The notes beneath the pieces are model-generated. The model was not told the DNA's origin and did no database searches. It saw only the letters and a list, made by a program, of their open reading frames with translations. Shown in pieces: positions 1 to 46,934 of a stretch of DNA of 64,000 nt (positions are counted from its first letter, which is position 1; each line of letters opens with the position of its first letter). The position numbers and the translations under genes are program-made. Source of the DNA: Prosapia bicincta (lineage: Eukaryota; Arthropoda; Insecta; Hemiptera; Cercopidae); the NCBI GenBank assembly GCA_036971475.1, contig JBAIZL010000006.1:9024156-9088155 (forward strand), read 5' to 3'.

Positions 1-1119
1 TGCCCAACTGAGTAAATATTGCTTCTGGAAAGGCAACTACTAGCAGCACAGTAGCAGTAGTTCACATATTTTTCACCCACTTTTTAATAATACTCTGATT
101 TTACTGTCTAATAATACAACGTCACTAAAAGATAACATGCTCCGCGAGGTTACAAAGTATTATGAGTAATAAATCTGCTCCTTTTGCAGTTTGTGTTAAA
201 ATATATCTCAGAGAGTAAAATAAGGTTTGATTTCTTTTTTAACAGACTTCATAAATATAATATATTATGGTGTAACTATAAATTTAAATACTTAGTAGCA
301 TATTCAGACATTTTTTAAGTATGTTAGCTGAGTCATTGTGTTTTAAGTATACCCCAGTAATTACAGGGTAATAAAACAGTTCTGAAGATGGGGTTGGCTT
401 AAATTTATCAATAACTCAATAGACAGAATTAGGGAGATTAATACATTACCAAAAGCTCAGAAAAAGACTTCTTACATAAACTTATTCAAGGTTTTTTAAA
501 TTTTAGTAAACAATATCTTTTATCTTTATTTACATAAATAAATGTTATACCTTATTGAAAATATATTCACATGTTTATGGATTTTTTTTCATTTCAGCAA
601 AACTAAATTATTTTGTAGCACAGTTCATATAAAGTAACTTGAAATTCTTAATGTACTTTAATAACATTCAATGGAGTATAATCATAATACATGGATCCTT
701 TCATTATAATTTGTAGTCGTCTATGGCATAACATTGCTAGGTTTTCTATATCTTGAAACTGACTAGAGAAGAGAAAGCTATTCTTGTGAGAGCTTGTTTG
801 AAGAGTACCTTTCCAAGCTTCATTTTCTATAAACCCTTTTCCTCTGTGTCTATTTCATTATGAATATTACAAAAATATATGATATACTTGATTAGCCTTA
901 AAAACATAGCTAATTTTAAAGTTAAAATGCTTATATTTTAAAACTTTGGGTTATATAGACTAGGCATTTTACTATTATTGTTGTTATAAAATATAATTTT
1001 AAACTGGTGCTTTGTACATTATAAAAATTAGTTAATCTATTATGTATATAATGTTAAGGTCACACATTCATCCACATAAACGTGTTTCATAAAATTAATA
1101 AAATTGTTTAAAAAATATT
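1..1119. other. AT-rich sequence, nothing recognised
   Basis: No ORF, repeat boundary or RNA gene is supported. It is probably intergenic, downstream of the LRP11-like gene. Confidence 0.5.
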
Positions 1120-1123
1120 TTAA

Positions 1124-1603
1124 CCCATTGCAGAAATATTTTTAACAATAGTATGAGTAAATTCAGCAGGAGGCGAAAAACCAAGCATGTGCTACATTTA
1201 TAATACTAATTTTGTATGCTTTATAAGACAGAAAAATTAACAATATTATGAAATTTATAAATAAAAATCTATATTATTTAAAGTGTGACTTTGATTCAGA
1301 TACTCCGAATCTTTGTCAAACGATATTTTATAAACAAATTTGAAATACATTTAGTTCCTAACTTTAAACATAAATATTTCCCAACACTTTCGCTATCGTT
1401 CAACCGTATTTGAGTCTATCACTTTCTGAATAACACTAAAAATCATGATCCAACTAACTAGTTTAATTACAGTAACAAAATACACCCACCTATGACTTAA
1501 ACACAAATAAAAGACTTTACAAACAAAGAGAAAGTCATGCCAAAAAATCTTATGAAGAAACTATATGTAAAAGTAGTAAACGTAATATTAATTGTGCAAT
1601 GGG
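1124..1603. mobile_element. piggyBac-like MITE (480 bp)
   Basis: The unit is bounded by TTAA at 1120-1123 and 1604-1607 and starts and ends with the inverted repeat CCCATTGCA. A TTAA target with CCC-starting termini is diagnostic of the piggyBac superfamily. There is no transposase, so it is non-autonomous. The terminal match is only about 9 bp before it degrades. Confidence 0.62.
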
Positions 1604-2009
1604 TTAAAATAAAATATTTAAACTTCGGAAGGTTAATTTAAACTGCTTTAAGCATTTTGTGATATAGTCAAAATATTGATTGTGTTAACTTCTTTCTAAT
1701 TGTGTATTAACCTTAAAGATTATATATTGTTCTACAATATTTGATAAAAATGTAAATCTTTATTAAAATAAAATTGAATTTGCTAACACTGTCCACATTG
1801 GTTTTTATTTACTCATATATGATCTCTAATGCGACATTACTTTTAATATTTAAAATTGTTACCTCAGAAGACTGTATTTTTTTTAACTTTCAAATTTGTC
1901 TATTGTAAAAAAAAATTTTAATAAAGTCATTATAACATGTGTTTTGTGTTTTACTTCTGTAATAGGTATTGTAGTAACAAAATTATAATACATTTAACCT
2001 TTTATTATT

Positions 2010-2190
2010 AAATTCCTTCTATTTGCTCACACTCTCCTGATATATATCTTGTACAAATTTTCAATCGTTAATAAAATAAATTTTTAATTTGTTTAATCAC
2101 GTTCATATACATTTTTTTGTAACCTGTAGTAAATGACACTGTTAACACAGTTTTTTCAAATATTTATTCAGTAATTAAACTATTAATTAT
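2010..2190 (-). repeat. Partial copy of the 442-bp interspersed repeat
   Basis: It is similar to the repeat copies at 21604-22035 and 55227-55668 (shared blocks around TTCCTTCTATT, TTTCAA and AATTAAT). Only the first part is present. Confidence 0.5.
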
Positions 2191-2212
2191 TCTTAATAAA
2201 CATTTGTGGGTC

Positions 2213-2292
2213 TAGGCCAGATTCGAACTGAGTATCTTCATGTTCATAGTTTAGAGCTTTTGGCAATGAGCTAATTTTCCCATTTTGATTTT
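2213..2292 (-). other. tRNA-like fragment (possible SINE head or tRNA pseudogene)
   Basis: On the minus strand, TTAGCTCATTG resembles a Pol III A box and AGTTCGAATCT a B box. They are spaced about 45 bp apart, as in a tRNA. A clean acceptor stem is not visible, so a degenerate tRNA or tRNA-derived SINE head is more likely than a working tRNA. Confidence 0.35.
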
Positions 2293-3981
2293 TGCTCCCA
2301 TCTGGTTGTTGTTGAAACTTCTATTTTACAACCTTGAAATGTTGCTATGGTTACCATACAATATCATAAATAATCCTCAAGGATTAAAAATTATAAAATA
2401 AACTGGATTAACGGTATCGAACCTTCCTTCACAAACCGACAATGCGAAAGGAAAGCGAAAAAAAACTACAACACAATGCAAGCGACAAGAAAAAATGTAC
2501 TGTTTAAATAGTAAAATAACAAAAATAATAGTTCAAAACCATACAAAAAAAAGGGAAATTACAAGCAAATTCTATTTTGAGACTTAGTATTGTTATTCTG
2601 ACATGTGTATAAAGATATTTATTTTAGTTGTAATTATAAAGTTAAAATAAAATTTGTCTTTATTGGCTTTTTTTAAATTTTGTTTATTTTCTGGACTGAA
2701 TGTACTACACCAGCTGCTTCCCGCAACTGTTTTTTTTTATGCTAATATTATGAAAGAAAGTTAATAATTGTTGGTGTATACTAACAGAGACTTGTGTCTG
2801 CCTTTACAGTAAGTGCTCTTTCTCTAGATCATAAGAAAAATTGTGTACGAGTTGTCAAATCTTACGTTATTTCATTCATTTCATCTATGAAATTGTATTA
2901 TAAAATCAGTTTTACATAGTAATTATTGTTGTACTCATTTTTGTTATTCTGTATAAAATCAAAAACTGTTATAATAAGACAGTTTATGTTAAATTTGATT
3001 CAACATACTTTTAATACGTTTACCACTAAACGGCAAATATCTTCAATTCCATTTCGCCCTGTTTGGCTGCACCAAAAATGCAAGAAACTTTGCATCTATA
3101 GAAAAAAAAAATTAGAGCCAATAATTCTGGTTGTTTTTTAACGACTTTATCGTAGCAGAAGTTACAATACAATATATGTTGGTAATACACAACCTCTGAG
3201 TTATAGAATACTTTTAACCTTTTTTTAAACACTCTAAAAACTATTTTTGAATAATTAGAATAAACCTCTTATTGTTGTTTATATATTTTTTGATGTTGTT
3301 AACTTGATTGCTTAGCTCTAAAATATGTGTTTAATAAAACTGGAAAAAAATTGTATATTATTTTTAGATTTAACAAGATTTTTAATAAATGAAAAGAAAC
3401 ATTTTCATCTAAAAATTCTTTTTTGAGAAATTTTGATTCGCAAAGTTTTTTAATGAAATGCTTCAAATCATTTATTTTAAAGTATGTTGTTTTCCAATGA
3501 AGATTATATGGGAAAAATCCATTACTCGCCTTTAATTTTTTTTAATCCATGTATTTTCTAATTTTTGTTGTTCACAATCTATCACCACACTGCTTTAAAA
3601 AAAGTCAATTCTGGTATTCACTATACTATGGAAGTGGCTCTTTCTCAGTCTAGACCTAAACAGCTGATAATTTTTTCCATATTGTGAGCAGTAAAATGCA
3701 TTTAACACCCAGATGCACTGGGAATCTGATGCATGTATTATATAGACTAAACATTTTGTTAACCCCCATCGAAATGAAAGCCCCTCTGCCTTACACTATA
3801 AATAAATGATATAGGCATATGAAAAAGAAACAAATATTATATATATGTATATATTGAAAACAGTTTATTTATGCATACTTTCAGAAGAAACATGATATAA
3901 AATTTTAAGTTTTAATTTGCAAGGTAAATTGTAACTGATAAGAAAAACATCTGTTAATGAGATGGGTGAGCTTCATTTTTT
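2293..3981. other. AT-rich sequence, nothing recognised
   Basis: Short overlapping ORFs around 2926-3232 have no coding character. No repeat boundary is seen. Confidence 0.45.
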
Positions 3982-4160
3982 TCACTCGCATGCCTCTATG
4001 AGGTTGTATTGTAGTAAAGGCACAGATAAATCATTAACAACATCAGGTCTGTTCCTATATTTTGTTTTCATTGCAACAAGTGCTGAAAATGCTTTTTCGC
4101 ACAAGTAAGTGCTTGAAAAAGGCAAGTATAATCGAAGTGCTGCCTGCATTACTCTGGGAC
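3982..4160 (-). pseudogene. hAT transposase C-terminal fragment
   Basis: The minus strand encodes a piece of the hAT dimerisation region (LYLPFSSTYLCEKAFSAL, then KTKYRNRPDVVNDL), ending in a TGA at 3984-3982. The motif set is typical of ZBED5/FAM200-type hAT transposases. The rest of the enzyme is absent, so it is a relic. Confidence 0.7.
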
Positions 4161-4380
4161 TCTACTCTTTTAAGTGTTTTATCCTAAATTAAAATTTCTC
4201 CATTTTGTCTAAATCATATTTGGCAGAGGAATCATTTTTTCATACATTTTGTTTAAATTTTCTAAACATCATGGCTAATAAGATTACCTATGTAAAAAAA
4301 ATCTGAGGTGTAAATTTAGTTTTAAATTTTAAAAATTGTGTACAAAAGTTATAACTAAATAAGAATTTATCTTTTTAGGA

Positions 4381-4690
4381 AAAAAAAAGGACCATATCTC
4401 AAAACACTAACAATATGAAATTTACAAACCCTCAAAGTACAAACATATTAAACGATCAAAGCCATACAAATCACACATACTCTTTGACACTATCGAAAAC
4501 CTGCCTTTAAAACCATCACCCCCTTAACCTAACAACTCCAAACAGAAGACACTGATGAAGATCGCCACCGAGCGATCAAAAACGTTCTGTCTCAGTACGT
4601 TTTTACAAAATTTAAAGTTCCGATAGTCATATACTTATGTAAAAGTTATTAATTAAGTTCCACTGAACTTAAAGGACTACAAAATTCAAG
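4381..4690 (+). mobile_element. PLE family A, 3'-end remnant
   Basis: It matches the 3' terminal 300 bp of the coding PLE copies at 7000-9055 and 38592-40172: the end of the endonuclease ORF, a hammerhead-like motif, then the terminal block ending CTACAAAATTCAAG. The coding part is eroded. Confidence 0.72.
4547..4592 (+). ncRNA. Hammerhead-like ribozyme motif (PLE family A)
   Basis: Stem I is AGACA/TGTCT; the core is CTGATGA; one unpaired A follows; stem II is GATCG/CGATC with an 8-nt loop; the second core box is AAAA instead of GAAA; stem III is the palindrome AACGTT followed by C, predicted cleavage after C4587. The G-to-A change in the catalytic GAAA box predicts loss of activity. Confidence 0.55.
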
Positions 4691-4978
4691 AGCTTATTTT
4701 ATAATTTCGTTGCTGCTCCTAATGATTTTTGGATTTTCTTTTTTATGTATTCGAGAACATAAAAAAGCACAGCTTAAATTATTCAGACCAACTAAGTAAC
4801 TTCAATAACTGCGGTGTATAAATGCACCAGTGGAAGATTGTCTATAGTAGGTTTTGTACTGCAATATGAGTTTCTTTAAATGTGTCTGATATTTGATATC
4901 TGGAATTACCATGAAACTTTGTCTGTACAGTATGTATATATATATATTTAGGTTAGTTTTGGTTGGTAAAGATTATTT

Positions 4979-5166
4979 AGATTTTTTGGATTAGGAGACT
5001 GACAGACTTACCTTGGTAAGAGTCCACTCTGTAGTCTTGAAATAGAAACACATAAAAGCACTTAACCAATGATATATTTCAACCACACAGTGGCCTTTGT
5101 CAATCAAAGAGAAAACACAAAAAGAAATATGAGAGAATGAAATAAAAATCTTTTTATATTTTCTTA

Positions 5167-5202
<36 letters not shown>

Positions 5203-5436
5203 TAGATAGATTTGTTGGACTAGGAGACTGACAGACTTACCTTGGTAAGAGTCCAAATAATAAATGATTTATTTTATTTCATTCTCTCATATTTCTTTTT
5301 GTGTTTTCTCTTTGATTGACAAAGACCACTGTGTGGTTGAAATATATCATTGGTTAAGTGCTTTTATGTGTTTCTATTTCAAGACTACAGAGTGGACTCT
5401 TACCAAGGTAAGTCTGTCAGTCTCCTAGTCCAAAAA

Positions 5437-5445
<9 letters not shown>
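4979..5445. mobile_element. Large palindrome with hammerhead-like core (family F)
   Basis: Left arm (about 4979-5150) and right arm (about 5274-5445) are inverted copies with only one or two differences, separated by about 120 bp that include an (AT)n run and a third short copy of the arm end (5218-5255). Each arm carries TTGACAAA, a stem ACCAC/GTGGT, GAAA and palindromic TATA before TC. This is the layout of a hammerhead with a mutated first core box. There is no ORF. Confidence 0.6.
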
Positions 5446-5501
<56 letters not shown>

Positions 5502-6231
5502 CAGAGTGTGTACATAGGTATGACTATATAGGTCTGCCTGTCCTTAATGAATTACTATAACATTGGTCTAATTGACATGAAGGTTTGGGAAGCTGTTGAG
5601 TACACTTACTACAAAGGTTTCTGGCATAGTACATCTATCATGACGTGTGGCCCTCATATATTCAAAGAAATTCAATTCAATACTAAATTCATTAGGTTTA
5701 AAATCTTAATTCTATTAAATCTTAAAGTTTCTGTAGATTCACTTTTGTTAATTCTTTTACAGAAGACTACTAGTATTTTATAATTATTTTATCTCTGACG
5801 TCACTAACCTAGACATACATGTAAAATGAAAAGTTTGATAATTAGTTTAAAACATTGAATGTATTGGTTTATTCCATAAGCTAATCCAACTACTTGAGTG
5901 TACTTATACTTACTTTAGGTTGGATTGTTTTGTTTATAATTTGAGTACCAAAGTAAGTTGGCCTATACTCCTATGAAGCTTTCTAGCATAGAACTTATAA
6001 CAAGATGTGTGGCCCAAGTGTACCATATACAAAGAAATTGAATAACAAATCCAAAATCACGAATAAATAGAAATTAAAGCGACTTTGAAATATTTTCCCA
6101 ATGTAAATAAATTTATTTTAAATAAAAATCACAATTTCTATTAGTTTCCTTGACATATATTAGCAATGCACTAAAGGTAAGTTATCATATAAATAAATAA
6201 CAATAATACAAGTTCATTTTAAATAACACGG
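5446..6231. other. (CT)n/(AT)n microsatellite, then unassigned AT-rich sequence
   Basis: A CT run followed by an AT run occupies about 5440-5495. The rest, up to the presumed 3' end of the LRP11-like gene, holds no supported feature; the ORF at 5547-5783 looks random. Confidence 0.45.
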
Positions 6232-6237
6232 TTTATT
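6232..6237 (-). terminator. Candidate polyadenylation signal of the LRP11-like gene
   Basis: This is the first canonical AATAAA on the minus strand after the stop codon, followed by a GT-containing stretch. It would give a 3' UTR of about 530 nt. AATAAA is frequent by chance in such AT-rich DNA. Confidence 0.3.
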
Positions 6238-6763
6238 GTACAGCTTTCTAATGCATATTCTTTTACTTTTTCCTAGGTTAATTTATAAAATACAACATAA
6301 TGATTTACATAGCATGTTATTACACAAAGTTGTCCAAAGATTACAGTTTGTAAATCAATAAATAATTTTTGTTAAAATGTTTTGTAACTTTACATAATTG
6401 CTAATTAGTCTGCCATAAAATTTTTATAGTTTCAAAGTAAGGAGAAAGTTTAAAATAAGGCATATTTTTTTAAAAATATGGAACCTGAAATAAATAATTA
6501 TTTTTAATCACATTAACCAAAAATATTGTAGGTTAATACAAAAAAAGCATCTTTTAGTAGGTTTAAATTTGCGGCCCAAATTATAGATATAATTTTCAGC
6601 TTTAAACACTTCCTTCATAGAAAATAATGTTGTACAAACTGTAAACTCTGATCTGTTATTAGATAGGTACAGCACATTGGACTTGATATATAAATAGTTT
6701 TCAACACTTAACAACAAATTATAAATTTTCTGTACAATACAAAAAAATTTGAACACATTTTTT

Positions 6764-41411
<34,648 letters not shown>

Positions 41412-41917
41412 GGATTTCTTTCCACTGTTTATATTGCCGGAGAAATTACTACTAAGAAATTATTTGTCGTAAGCCATTATCCGTGGCAATGAATTAGTGT
41501 TGCGGGTTGCGGGAGACGATGGAGCTGGCGAAGTGGAGGGGAAAAATCAATAAATCAAGCGGCCATTCTGAACAAAGCGGTACGAAAACGTTACGTTTAG
41601 CTTTGGATTACGGATTGACTCTTATTGCGTTGTTTATATCTTGACTATTACTAAGTAAATATTAAAACTATAGCTTGAATAAAAATATCAATTCCCTTTG
41701 TGACATTTGTGTAAATGTTATTAGTTTGTGTGCTTGTGTGCGTGCGCGCGCAAAGTTTTTTCCTATTTAATCCATATAATGGAAAAATATAGATAAAGAA
41801 ATGTATGTATGCATATACAGAAAGGAATGCACAGGCCTACAGGTTGATCCAGATTTCTCGTTACGTTTTAGCATTGGATAAAGATCTAATAAAATTGTGT
41901 CAATCTTTTTTGTGGTT
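41412..41917 (-). promoter_or_regulatory. Presumed promoter / 5' UTR region of the LRP11-like gene
   Basis: About 500 bp lies between the first ATG and the 169-bp satellite. The first 200 bp are CpG- and GC-richer than the surroundings. A TATAAA-like sequence near 41428-41434 is too close to the ATG to be a standard TATA box. The transcription start cannot be placed. Confidence 0.35.
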
Positions 41918-44900
41918 CTAAGGCGGTTCTGTCAATTGTTTGGACATTTTTTGTGAAACGTAAGAAGAGGCTTGGGAAGGTAGGATTGTAGGGACAGATG
42001 CTGTCAGGTTCTGCGTTGAGGGTTGCATATCGATTCGTGGTGAGGTGTCTACTAGCTACCCTCCTTGTACGGGAAGACGGGCAGTCTAAGGCGATTCTGT
42101 CAATTGTTTGGACATTTTTTGTGAAACGTAAGAAGAGGCTTGTGGAAGGTAGGATTGTAGAGACAGATGTTGTCAGGTTCTGCATTGAGGGTTGCATATC
42201 GATTCGTGGTGAGGTGTCTACTAGCTACCCTCCTTGTACGGGAAGACGGGCAGTCTAAGGCGATTCTGTCAATTGTTTGGACATTTTTTGTGAAACGTAA
42301 GAAGAGGCTTGTGGAAGGTAGGATTGTAGGGACAGATGTTGTCAGGTTCTGCGTTGAGGGTTGCATATCGATTCGTGGTGAGGTGTCTACTAGCTACCTT
42401 CCTTGTAAGGGAAGACGGGCAGTCTAAGGCGATTCTGTCAATTGTTTGGACATTTTTTGTGAAACGTAAGAAGAGGCTTGTGGAAGGTAGGATTGTAGGG
42501 ACAGATGTTGTCAGGTTCTGCATTGAGGGTTGCATATCGATTCGTGGTGAGGTGTCTACTAGCTACCCTCCTTGTAAGGGAAGACGGGCAGTCTAAGGCG
42601 ATTCTGTCAATTGTTTGGACATTTTTTGTGAAACGTAAGAAGAGGCTTGTGGAAGGTAGGATTATAGGGCCAGATGCTGTCAGGTTCTGCGTTGAGGGTT
42701 GCATATCGATTCGGGGTGAGGTGTCTACTAGCTACCCTCCTTGTACGGGAAGACGGGCAGTCTAAGGCGATTCTGTCAATTGTTTGGACATTTTTTGTGA
42801 AACGTAAGAAGAGGCTTGTGGAAGGTAGGATTGTAGGGACAGATGCTGTCAGGTTCTGCGTTGAGGGTTGCATATCGATTCGTGGTGAGGTGTCTACTAG
42901 CTACCCTCCTTGTACGGGAAGACGGGCAGTCTAAGGCGATTCTGTCAATTGTTTGGACATTTTTTGTGAAACGTAAGAAGAGGCTTGTGGAAGGTAGGAT
43001 TGTAGGGACAGATGCTGTCAGGTTCTGCGTTGAGGGTTGCATATCGATTCGTGGTGAGGTGTCTACTAGCTACCCTCCTTGTACGGGAAGACGGGCAGTC
43101 TAAGGCGATTCTGTCAATTGTTTGGACATTTTTTGTGAAACGTAAGAAGAGGCTTGTGGAAGGTAGGATTGTAGGGACAGATGCTGTCAGGTTCTGCGTT
43201 GAGGGTTGCATATCGATTCGTGGTGAGGTGTCTACTAGCTACCCTCCTTGTACGGGAAGACGCCCGTCTTAGGCGATTCTGTCAATTGTTTGGACATTTT
43301 TTGTGAAACGTAAGAAGAGGCTTGTGGAAGGTAGGATTGTAGGGACAGATGTTGTCAGGTTCTGCGTTGAGGGTTGCATATCGATTCGTGGTGAGGTGTC
43401 TACTAGCTACCCTCCTTGTAAGGGAAGACGGGCAGTCTAAGGCGATTCTGTCAATTGTTTGGACATTTTTTGTGAAACGTAAGAAGAGGCTTGTGGAAGG
43501 TAGGATTGTAGGGACAGATGCTGTCAGGTTCTGCGTTGAGGGTTGCATATCGATTCGTGGTGAGGTGTCTACTAGCTACCCTCCTTGTACGGGAAGACGG
43601 GCAGTCTAAGGCGATTCTGTCAATTGTTTGGACATTTTTTGTGAAACGTAAGAAGAGGCTTGTGGAAGGTAGGATTGTAGGGACAGATGCTGTCAGGTTC
43701 TGCGTTGAGGGTTGCATATCGATTCGTGGTGAGGTGTCTACTAGCTACCCTCCTTGTAAGGGAAGACGGGCAGTCTAAGGCGATTCTGTCAATTGTTTGG
43801 ACATTTTTTGTGAAACGTAAAAAGAGGCTTGTGGAAGGTAGGATTGTAGGGACAGATGCTGTCAGGTTCTGCGTTGAGGGTTGCATATCGATTCGTGGTG
43901 AGGAGTCTACTAGCTACCCTCCTTGTAAGGGAAGACGGGCAGTCTAAGGCGATTCTGTCAATTGTTTGGACATTTTTTGTGAAACGTAAGAAGAGGCTTG
44001 TGGAAGGTAGGATTGTAGGGACAGATGCTGTCAGGTTCTGCGTTGAGGGTTGCATATCGATTCGTGGTGAGGAGTCTACTAGCTACCCTCCTTGTACGGG
44101 AAGACGGGCAGTCTAAGGCGATTCTGTCAATTGTTTGGACATTTTTTGTGAAACGTAAGAAGAGGCTTGTGGAAGGTAGGATTGTAGGGACAGATGCTGT
44201 CAGGTTCTGCGTTGAGGGTTGCATATCGATTCGTGGTGAGGTGTCTACTAGCTACCCTCCTTGTAAGGGAAGACGGGCAGTCTAAGGCGATTCTGTCAAT
44301 TGTTTGGACATTTTTTGTGAAACGTAAGAAGAGGCTTGTGGAAGGTAGGATTGTAGGGACAGATGTTGTCAGGTTCTGCGTTGAGGGTTGCATATCGATT
44401 CGTGGTGATGTGTCTACTAGCTACCCTCCTTGTAAGGGAAGACGGGCAGTCTAAGGCGATTCTGTCAATTGTTTGGACATTTTTTGTGAAACGTAAGAAG
44501 AGGCTTGTGGAAGGTAGGATTGTAGGGACAGATGTTGTCAGGTTCTGCGTTGAGGGTTGCATATCGATTCGTGGTGATGTGTCTACTAGCTACCCTCCTT
44601 GTAAGGGAAGACGGGCAGTCTAAGGCGATTCTGTCAATTGTTTGGACATTTTTTGTGAAACGTAAGAAGAGGCTTGTGGAAGGTAGGATTGTAGGGACAG
44701 ATGTTGTCAGGTTCTGCGTTGAGGGTTGCATATCGATTCGTGGTGATGTGTCTACTAGCTACCCTCCTTGTAAGGGAAGACGGGCAGTCTAAGGCGATTC
44801 TGTCAATTGTTTGGACATTTTTTGTGAAACGTAAGAAGAGGCATGTGGAAGGTAGGATTGTAGGGACAGATGTTGTCAGGATCTGCGTTGAGGGTTACAT

Positions 44901-44959
44901 ATCGATTCGTGGTGAGGTGTCTACTACCTACCCTCCTTGTAAGGGAAGACGGGCAGTGT
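41918..44959 (+). repeat. 169-bp tandem satellite, 18 units
   Basis: Units repeat every 169 bp (one is 168), beginning TAAGGCGATTCTGTCAATTG and ending GGGAAGACGGGCAGTC. Identity between units is very high; variant bases (GATGCTG/GATGTTG, TTGTACGG/TTGTAAGG, GTGAGG/GTGATG) group in neighbouring units, which indicates local homogenisation. Both strands are open for about 86-88 codons per unit but stop each unit. It starts about 500 bp upstream of the LRP11-like start codon. Confidence 0.97.
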
Positions 44960-45189
44960 AATGAGCTTGTAATGAGGCGGAACCGGCATTATAGTAAAAT
45001 TATGGCTCAGGAGGGTTCAGTTGTTTACGTCAAGTGGTTCCCTGTGTCAGGAAATGTTTCGCCGCTACAGAAAGGAGTAAGAACAATTTAGCTAAAATTT
45101 TCTGGAACATTAATTGAAAGGATTTATTTATTGTAAAATACAATACAAAGATAGGAAGGAAAACATATTAGAGTGAGAGTCAAAGGTGG

Positions 45190-45560
45190 ATTCGGGGTAA
45201 AGCGAGGAGGGCAACCAGATGCCCCACCCGCTCAAAAGGCCCCACGATCTCCAGAATTCCGCACCCTTTTAGGGCCCGCGTCTGTTCAGGGCTTCACGCC
45301 CACCCAGATTTTTAAACCCGTCCAAGGCTTCACGACCCCCTGAACCCCGTGACAGCTCAAGGCCCCACGCCCCTGAAGGCCGCACGTCCCCTAGACCTCC
45401 GTGACGGCTCAGACCCTGGGTCCCACGCCCCCCAGACTTCCGCGCCCGCTCAGAAACAGCGCCCGTCCAGGGCCCCACGTCAACCCAGAACTTCGCTGTC
45501 TTTGATTGAGGAATCTCCATATCCGCAATCCCTGGCACTAGGGCCCAGCGTAACAAATCG
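45190..45560. repeat. GC-rich tract with degenerate short repeats
   Basis: A GC-rich island in AT-rich DNA, made of loose repeats around CTCAGGGCCCCACGCCC and CAGACCTCCGTGACGGCTC, roughly 25-40 bp apart. The ORFs on both strands follow from the composition. It resembles the core of an unidentified repeat rather than a gene. Confidence 0.5.
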
Positions 45561-46934
45561 ACCACGGCCCTGTAACGTCTAGAGCCGCTAGGGGAGATAA
45601 GAGTGTGTTGATAACACTTGTAAAGCACAAAAATTGTTTGTATTATTGGATGTCTAAGTTTTACCTAAAGTAAGTGCTGAATTCGGAGGGGAGAGTTATC
45701 GGAAGTGGAAATTGCAACTAAACATTTAATTGTGTCAGTTTGTAACGGAATAATCTTGTTAGACGTCAGGCTAAGCCTTTTACACCGTCAGCCGACACGA
45801 AGGCTACTTGTCACGTGCTCCTGCACAGCTGATTTGCACCGCTCACAGATTCAAACTAGTTTGTCACAACAACGATCAAACCAAATAAACTGAATTCATT
45901 TTGTCAGTCAGGGAGCTGAAGAACTGGCTCGCCTGATGATAGATTGATAGGCAACATCCAAACACATGTCTCCTTTAAGTTACCATTAGTGCAGCTATGG
46001 ATTCATGAAGGGGCAAGATGAAAGTGTTTCCAGTAAGATAGAAAGCTGTAGATATTTATTAGACCTAAATTTAAACAAATCCCAAACTTATCCAGGTACT
46101 CCTAGGCGCATCTCTGTTCCGGTAGTTGCTACCTAACGACCAACGATCGTTAGTTCAGAATCTTTCGTTGGCCATGTGTACTCGCTTTGAATTCATGCTC
46201 ATGGGGGCCGAATAAAATTTACTTATAAATCATTGATAGAAAATTATGAGGTAATTCAATTAATATACTTCCTTCGACAATCAGTATCAACAATATAACA
46301 TTTATCAAAATCCATAGAAACGTCTAATTCTATTGTTGTATTCGATTTAATATCTGTTGTGAATAGCCCTCTGCGGAGCCAACATCGGTTAGTTTTATTT
46401 AATGGGTGCGGGCCGTGAGTAAGTCGTGAGTAATCCTCCCTTAGGGAGCCGACACGGGTAGGCGCGGTGACTCCTACTGTAACCTGATTGGGGTTGTCTG
46501 GGGGTCCTTCAGTTATACGTTGAAGGCTCAAGTTATTCACTCTGCATTATGATCCTACCATAGAATACTTTTCTTTTTCTCTGGTACAATCATTATACCT
46601 GATGAATCCTTGATCCTTCCTCGTCTCACTGCTGCACTCCTGCTCAGTGCCATTCAGTTTACAGTTGGAGTCTCCCAAATAAGCATCAATGCATACATGT
46701 GATGTAATAAACAAAATAAAATAAAAAACACTGCATAATGTATTGCATTATGTAAATTAATTACATATAAAGTTTATATTCAATGCAAACTTAGAATAAC
46801 CATAAATGGTAGAAACCGTCCAGCTATAAGTTTTATATTTACTGAAGTTTTATATCAGAAAAGCCATCTCTGATCGGATAATACTCCGTTGAGTCAGAAA
46901 TTTTAAACATTGTTTCGCGTATGACGTGGATTAT
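45561..46934. other. Unassigned sequence, possibly repeat-derived
   Basis: Base composition is more balanced than in the flanks. A minus-strand open stretch at 46256-46540 (94 codons) has a protein-like composition but I do not recognise it. No boundaries are visible. Confidence 0.3.

Noticed and set aside
41427..41434. TATA box of the LRP11-like gene
   Set aside because: The TATAAA-like sequence is only about 15 bp from the first ATG, too close for a standard promoter.
41886..45091. Array of about 86-88 codon ORFs on both strands, looking like a repeated small gene family
   Set aside because: They are phase-locked shadows of the 169-bp satellite. The frame stops once per unit on both strands and the variation between units is not biased to silent positions as far as I can see.
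46256..46540. Novel small protein gene (94 codons, minus strand)
   Set aside because: Protein-like composition but no recognisable domain, surrounded by repeat-like DNA. More likely a mobile-element fragment of unknown class.
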